From the NCBI GenBank assembly GCA_009924135.1, contig RFSE01000023.1, positions 1 to 47,570 of the forward strand: a stretch of 47,570 nucleotides of DNA, in the 5' to 3' direction. The DNA is from Pseudomonadota bacterium. GTDB lineage: Bacteria > Verrucomicrobiota > Verrucomicrobiia > Limisphaerales > SXTU01. Below are positions 41,242 through 47,570 of the stretch, piece by piece; the first letter of the stretch is position 1, and each line of letters begins with the position of its first letter. The position numbers and the translations under genes were made by a program. The notes under the pieces are model-generated. The model did no database searches. It saw only the letters and a list, made by a program, of their open reading frames with translations, and was not told where the DNA came from.

Positions 41242-41760
41242 ATGAAACCCTCTCAACAGTTCTCCGCGCCTTGGGCGACCATGGTGAAAATCATTTCGAC
41301 CGGTGTGGTACTGATACTCCTGGCCCTGGCGTTCATCGGCGTTCCCGCCCTGCCGGCGAAAACTCCCGCCTTCGTCATGTGGTTGCTGTGCGCCCTGCCC
41401 GCCATGGTCATTTGCGGGACGCTGCCCTTTGTGGTGTGCGGGTACGTGATCGGACCGCGTGATCTGGAGATCATTCGGCTCGGCTGGAGCAACCGCATCC
41501 CGCTCACGGAAATCGTCTCCGTGCAGGCTGATCCGCTGGCCATGAACGGCTCCCTGCGACTCTGCGGCAGCGGCGGCATGTTCGGCTTCTTCGGCTGGTT
41601 CCGCAACGGCCGGCTGGGCGTGTATCGCGCCTATTGCACGGACTTGAGCCGCTGCGTCGTAGTCAAACTCCGCACGCGGACCATCGTCGTCTCGCCCGAC
41701 TCACCGGAACGGTTCGTTGCGGCCTTGAACGAGCGGATAAGCCCCGGCGCAAGCGCATAA
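41242..41760 (+). CDS. Membrane-anchored PH-like protein
   Basis: A 172-residue protein with two hydrophobic helices (about 15-40 and 45-75: VLILLALAFIGVPALPA and MWLLCALPAMVICGTLPF) followed by a beta-rich domain with the bacterial PH pattern: RDLEIIRLGWSNRIPLTEIV, a Gly-rich loop (RLCGSGGMFGFFGWFRN) and TRTIVVSPDSPERFVAALNE. It follows the SPFH gene on the same strand after 138 bp. PH-like membrane proteins of this type are widespread and of unknown function. Confidence 0.78.
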   Translation: MKPSQQFSAPWATMVKIISTGVVLILLALAFIGVPALPAKTPAFVMWLLCALPAMVICGTLPFVVCGYVIGPRDLEIIRLGWSNRIPLTEIVSVQADPLAMNGSLRLCGSGGMFGFFGWFRNGRLGVYRAYCTDLSRCVVVKLRTRTIVVSPDSPERFVAALNERISPGASA

Positions 41761-41856
41761 ACCAACACCCGCTTGAAGGATGTCGCCGCTGCCGCGTCCA
41801 TTTTTCGTAATCTCCCGCGCACGTCGCTGGTCCGCCGATGCAACGGGTGAAACAAA

Positions 41857-44409
<2,553 letters not shown>

Positions 44410-44513
44410 AGCCTTTGCAGACGCAAGGCAGCGCAACCGTCCCGGCGGCGAGTCCGCGCACCACCCCGGTGGGCGGGCAATCCGGACGGCGAGACGCCGA
44501 CGGAATCCGCAAC

Positions 44514-44604
44514 GGGTAGGGCGCGCAGTCCCCTGCGCGCCGCCGTGAATCCGTTGCGTTCCCAGTTTCCCACGCCCCGGCGGGCAGGGGACTGCCCGCC
44601 CTAC
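44514..44604. repeat. 91-bp inverted-repeat element
   Basis: GGTAGGGCGCGCAGTCCCCT opens the left arm (44514-44540), and the right arm (44578-44604) is its inverse with two mismatches in 27 bp; each arm also has an internal GCGCGCAG/CTGCGCGC-type hairpin. It sits between the convergent PSD1 and cytochrome genes, 105 bp after one stop and 34 bp from the other. Confidence 0.8.
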
Positions 44605-44637
44605 CTTCGTGCTACCGAAATCCACCGCTAGCCGGCA

Positions 44638-45054
44638 TTATCTCCCCGGATAGCTCACTGACCGCACGCCTTCGCGGATGTGCCGGTGGCAGTTCACGCA
44701 ACTGATGGTGAGCTGGAAGTAGGCGACTGACGCCGCGTCCGTGTTTTCGTCGCGGGCGGCCTTTTGCAAGGATTCGGCAAAGCGACGGAACTCGGCGGTG
44801 TACTGCTTGTATTCTGGCGTCTGCCGCGCCTGCCAGCCCGCCGCCTGGCTCAAGGCCACGAGCTTCTGGGCATTGACGGCGATGGTGGTGAAGTTCTCGA
44901 TGGCGATGCCTTCCAGCACCTTCTGCGAGCTTTCCAGCTTCAGCTTCATGATCTCGCGCGTGGTGATTTTCGGGTCGTTGGGGGTAAGGGTCGCCGCCAC
45001 CCCGGCCAGCAATCCCATGCTCAACAACGCGCTCAGAACGATTTTAGTTTTCAT
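44638..45054 (-). CDS. Small exported c-type cytochrome (cytochrome c'-like)
   Basis: A 138-residue protein with a signal peptide (IVLSALLSMGLLAGVAATL) and a single haem site CVNCHRHIRE at the C-terminus. A helical body precedes the site, the order seen in cytochrome c' and cytochrome b562-like four-helix proteins: LKLESSQKVLEGIAIENFTT, AQKLVALSQAAGW, FRRFAESLQKAARDEN. It would be a periplasmic electron carrier or gas-binding protein. It ends the small minus-strand operon and could serve the nearby haem-bearing PSD1 protein; that link is inference. I chose the ATG at 45054 for the signal. Confidence 0.85.
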   Translation of the reverse strand: MKTKIVLSALLSMGLLAGVAATLTPNDPKITTREIMKLKLESSQKVLEGIAIENFTTIAVNAQKLVALSQAAGWQARQTPEYKQYTAEFRRFAESLQKAARDENTDAASVAYFQLTISCVNCHRHIREGVRSVSYPGR

Positions 45055-45128
45055 AAGACAACTCCGGCTGCGCGCCCGGGTCGCACATGCCACGGGCGCA
45101 GTTCTCACGGCACCTGCCGCCGCCCGGC

Positions 45129-45413
45129 TCACGCGGCAAACCCGAACCGGAAATGCTCTTCGTCGGGTTTGATGCCGAGCGAGGTGCACAGCCGGCGCGA
45201 GGCCAGGACGCCCGCCGCCGTCTTGAGCATCTTGTCGGACTCGTTGCGCGGCAGCTCCAGCCCCTCATGACGGAGGGCGTGGAAGCGATAGCCTTGTTCC
45301 AGCACATGCACGAGGAACTCCTCGGCCGCCACCGGGTCATCCGTCTGATAGTGATTCACGTGGGCGTTCCGCCCGATGTGCATGGCGTATTCGATGTGGT
45401 ATTTGGCGATCAT
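45129..45413 (-). CDS. Conserved small hypothetical protein
   Basis: A 94-residue cytoplasmic protein (IAKYHIEYAMHIGRNAHVNH, EEFLVHVLEQGYRFHALRHE, KMLKTAAGVLASRRLCTSLG). It is probably a compact alpha/beta domain with many His residues. Similar short proteins occur in other Verrucomicrobiota genomes as far as I remember, but no function is known. It is 8 bp behind the previous gene on the strand and 74 bp ahead of the cytochrome gene, so the three form an operon. Confidence 0.65.
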   Translation of the reverse strand: MIAKYHIEYAMHIGRNAHVNHYQTDDPVAAEEFLVHVLEQGYRFHALRHEGLELPRNESDKMLKTAAGVLASRRLCTSLGIKPDEEHFRFGFAA

Positions 45414-45421
45414 AAGCCTGT

Positions 45422-45736
45422 TCAGTTAAGGTTCTTGGTGTTGCTGACTGACTGGTGAACCCGCTTCGCCCAGTCCCGGAAAATGTCGCGGGCCGCTGGC
45501 AGCGCCTCCATCCATTCCAAACCAACCTTCACCGTATCCTGCCGCGGAAGTGTTGCTGGCAGCGGCCAGCGACCGTCTGACTTCACCTCGACTGGACGAA
45601 ACCGGCTGTCCAGCCGCATCTCCATCTGCGCCTTGTCCTCGTCGTAAGCGGCGTCGCCGGTGGCCAGCACCTCGACCGCTCCGCTGGGTGTCGCCAGCGT
45701 TTCCACGACTTCGCTGATGGATAGGACTCGTCTCAT
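45422..45736 (-). CDS. Small hypothetical protein, first gene of cytochrome operon
   Basis: A 104-residue protein starting MRRVLSISEVVETLATP, with acidic and amphipathic segments (AAYDEDKAQMEMRLDSRFRP) and no signal or membrane helix. No family recognised. The frame is open to 45820, but I chose the ATG at 45736 because the upstream codons carry no conserved look and run toward a repeat. The inverted-repeat element at 45824-45925 lies in the promoter region. Confidence 0.6.
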   Translation of the reverse strand: MRRVLSISEVVETLATPSGAVEVLATGDAAYDEDKAQMEMRLDSRFRPVEVKSDGRWPLPATLPRQDTVKVGLEWMEALPAARDIFRDWAKRVHQSVSNTKNLN

Positions 45737-45823
45737 ACGGCGTACGTTGCGACCCCGCGGGCCGGGCGGCTCCCCCGCAATTGTCCAAGGCTGGCCTAAA
45801 TTTAAGCAGGCGACGGCCAAGGC

Positions 45824-45925
45824 CTGTAGCGGCGTGTCTATGACCGCCGAGTTGCGCGTGCCTAGCTCCGAACGCTGCCATGCTGTTGTGGCCGCAACTC
45901 GGCGGTCATAGACACGCCGCTACAG
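45824..45925. repeat. 102-bp element with perfect 33-bp inverted repeats
   Basis: CTGTAGCGGCGTGTCTATGA begins the left arm (45824-45856); the right arm (45893-45925) is an exact inverse over all 33 bp around a 36-bp loop. The perfection suggests a young insertion. It lies in the divergent gap between the small cytochrome operon and the dehydrogenase-like gene. Confidence 0.92.
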
Positions 45926-46019
45926 GGGTGCCAATCCTTTGCAGCCTTCGTGCGATCTCCCTCCGCGCCGTTGTCACCGACGGCTTGAACGCCTACGCTG
46001 CGAGGCAAGTCTGTTCTCC

Positions 46020-47570
46020 ATGCATCACCGCGCCACCATTCCGCTGTTGCTCGCCGCCTTCGGGCTGTGTTTCACCCATGCCCCCTCGGCATCCGCCGCC
46101 GTCAGCAACGGCTTTCGCGTGCCGGACGGTTTCGCGGTTTCGCTCTACGCGGGGGATGAGCTGGCACACGACATCTTCTCCATGACCACCGATGCCAAAG
46201 GCCGCATCGTCGTCGCAGGGAAGGACTACGTAAAGGTCCTCCACGACACGAAGGGGGCTGGCAAGGCGGACAAGGCCACGGTCTTCGTGAAGGCCAGCAA
46301 GACCGGCGCGCACGGCATGTACTTCGAGGGCAACGACCTCATCATGAACGGTGACGGGGGTATCCGCCGCTGGCATGACACGGATGGCGACGGTGTGGCA
46401 GATGGCGAACCGGAGTTCTGGTTACGCACCGAACGCGACGGCGAGCACTCGGCCAACGGCATCGTGAAAGGCCCGGACGGCTGGTTCTACCTGATCTGCG
46501 GCAATGACACGGGCATCTCCAGCGAACACGCGAAGCTCCCCGGCTCGCCGATCAAGCAGGTCAACGCCGGCGCGCTGGTCCGCATCTCGCCCGATGGCAA
46601 GACGAGCGAGGTCCTCGCGCACGGCTTCCGCAATCCCTACGACATCGATTTTCATCCGTTCGGGAATGTCTTTACCTACGATGCCGACGGTGAGCGCGAT
46701 CACCATCTGCCGTGGTATTCCGGCACCCGCATCTTTGACATCGCGATCGGCGCACATCACGGGTGGGTGCTCAAGGGCTGGGGCCACGCCTGGAATCGTC
46801 CGCCCGCCTGGCCGGACAATACCGAGCGGCTCTGGGAAGTCGGGCGCGGCTCGCCCACGGGAGTCTTCGTGTATCGCCACCGGGCGTTTCCCGAACGGTA
46901 TCGCAATGGCTTCTTCGCGCTCTGCTGGACTTATGGCCGGCTCTACTACTTCCCCCTCACGCGGCGCGCCAGCACGTTTGACACGCAGATGGAAATCTTC
47001 ATGGAGACGGCCGGCGACACCGGCTTCGCGCCCGTGGACGCAGTGGTCGGCCCGGACGGCGATGTCTTCGTAGCCATCGGTGGACGCGGGACAATCGGCA
47101 GCGTGTTCCGGGTGCACTACCCGGGCAAGTTGCCGGTGGAGAAGCCGGTCACCGATCCAGTGCGTCAAGTCCTCACCTCCCCACAACCGCTCGCCAGTTG
47201 GTCGCGTGCGAAATGGGTGCCGGCGGCGAAGGAACTGGGCAAGGCAGCCTTCGAGCAGGCCGCGTTGAACGCCCGGCTGCCGTTGCTGGAGCGCATCCGT
47301 GCGGTGGAGGTGCTCGTGGAATTGTTTGCCGGCGTGCCCGTTGAGCTGGCTCGCAAGCTTGTAACCAGCGAGGAACCGGAACTGGTCGCGCGGGTGCCAT
47401 GGGCGTTGGCCCGTAGCACGGACCCAAACGCTGCCAACCTCCTCGTCGAACTCACGCATCGCAACGACCCGCGCATCGCCCGGGCGGCCTGGGAGTCGCT
47501 CATCTCATTAGCACCCGGCTTCAGCCAGGTGGAAGCAAATGGTGACGACGGGAAACCGTTTAAACGGTTT
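46020..47570 (+). CDS. Secreted PVC-type dehydrogenase-like beta-propeller protein (3' end beyond window)
   Basis: The first 517 residues of a large exported protein; the frame is open to the window edge. A signal peptide (HHRATIPLLLAAFGLCFTHA) precedes a six-bladed propeller like that of PQQ-dependent sugar dehydrogenases and PVC 'membrane-bound dehydrogenase' proteins: FRVPDGFAVSLYAGDELAHD, GHGMYFEGND-type blades (HGMYFEGNDLIMNGDGGIRR), DTDGDGVADGEP and AHGFRNPYDIDFHPFGNVF. From about residue 395 helical HEAT-like repeats begin (ARLPLLERIRAVEVLVELFA). Family members usually end with a cytochrome c domain, not seen here. From residue 495 the frame enters a 150-bp-type repeat (ISLAPGFSQV). 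Confidence 0.88.
   Translation, partial: MHHRATIPLLLAAFGLCFTHAPSASAAVSNGFRVPDGFAVSLYAGDELAHDIFSMTTDAKGRIVVAGKDYVKVLHDTKGAGKADKATVFVKASKTGAHGMYFEGNDLIMNGDGGIRRWHDTDGDGVADGEPEFWLRTERDGEHSANGIVKGPDGWFYLICGNDTGISSEHAKLPGSPIKQVNAGALVRISPDGKTSEVLAHGFRNPYDIDFHPFGNVFTYDADGERDHHLPWYSGTRIFDIAIGAHHGWVLKGWGHAWNRPPAWPDNTERLWEVGRGSPTGVFVYRHRAFPERYRNGFFALCWTYGRLYYFPLTRRASTFDTQMEIFMETAGDTGFAPVDAVVGPDGDVFVAIGGRGTIGSVFRVHYPGKLPVEKPVTDPVRQVLTSPQPLASWSRAKWVPAAKELGKAAFEQAALNARLPLLERIRAVEVLVELFAGVPVELARKLVTSEEPELVARVPWALARSTDPNAANLLVELTHRNDPRIARAAWESLISLAPGFSQVEANGDDGKPFKRF
47503..47570. repeat. 150-bp inverted-repeat element, copy B2 (cut by window end)
   Basis: TCTCATTAGCACCCGGCTTC and the later AAACCGTTTAAACGGTTT match the left arm and core of the element at 29317-29466. 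It lies inside the open frame of the dehydrogenase-like gene. The window ends before the right arm, so whether the frame survives the insertion cannot be seen. Confidence 0.85.

Noticed and set aside
39550-41256. A 568-codon minus-strand frame
   Set aside because: It is antisense to the SPFH gene and has a low-complexity Arg/His translation.

Overview
The window looks like a chromosomal segment of a high-GC member of the Verrucomicrobiota, most like a Pedosphaera/Limisphaerales-type soil or freshwater bacterium. The reasons are three loci of planctomycete/verrucomicrobial DUF1549-DUF1553 (PSD1) proteins, three DUF1501 proteins with Tat-type signals, a NIPSNAP protein, a PVC-type haem/HEAT dehydrogenase and weak or absent Shine-Dalgarno sequences. 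The taxonomic call is inference; no rRNA gene is present.

Bases 1-6881 look like the end of an integrated element. A tyrosine recombinase gene lies about 90 bp from a 3' tRNA fragment that would be the attachment site. Inside are a tightly overlapped four-gene exported cassette (TPR protein, trypsin-like protease, exported protein, lipoprotein), an XRE regulator with two operator-like palindromes over its own start, a small basic-tailed protein, a frameshifted outer-membrane barrel pseudogene, a secreted protein, and a deletion scar joining an SRPBCC gene to a PadR gene next to a PadR-type partner membrane protein.

From 7.5 to 12.2 kb lies a minus-strand operon of PSD1, TPR, DUF1501 and WD40 genes. 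From 12.3 to 22 kb come an SGNH hydrolase, an inositol-monophosphatase family enzyme, a NIPSNAP protein, a decayed toxin-antitoxin cluster, a low-GC coiled-coil orphan, a radical SAM enzyme, and a rhombosortase with its C-terminally tagged lipoprotein, both bracketed by two copies of a 170-bp inverted-repeat element. From 22.5 to 32.4 kb are a DsbD-like thiol reductase, a methyltransferase, and the second PSD1/DUF1501 locus with two DUF1501 genes. From 33 to 39.3 kb runs a ribokinase - YdjM - aroA - cmk - plsC order, interrupted between aroA and cmk by an opposing Fic gene. From 39.7 kb to the end are an SPFH protein, a PH-like membrane protein, the third PSD1 gene, a small c-type cytochrome operon and the start of a large secreted dehydrogenase-like gene that runs off the window.

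Two genome-wide features stand out. First, at least nine short arrays have a strict 7-nt period but different consensus sequences; three are inside genes (aroA and two PSD1 genes) and two abut the start codons of suhB and cmk. Second, there are about a dozen interspersed inverted-repeat elements of several unrelated families, 59-178 bp long and without a transposase, mostly at gene ends; some have entered coding sequences and supply protein C-termini or in-frame inserts.
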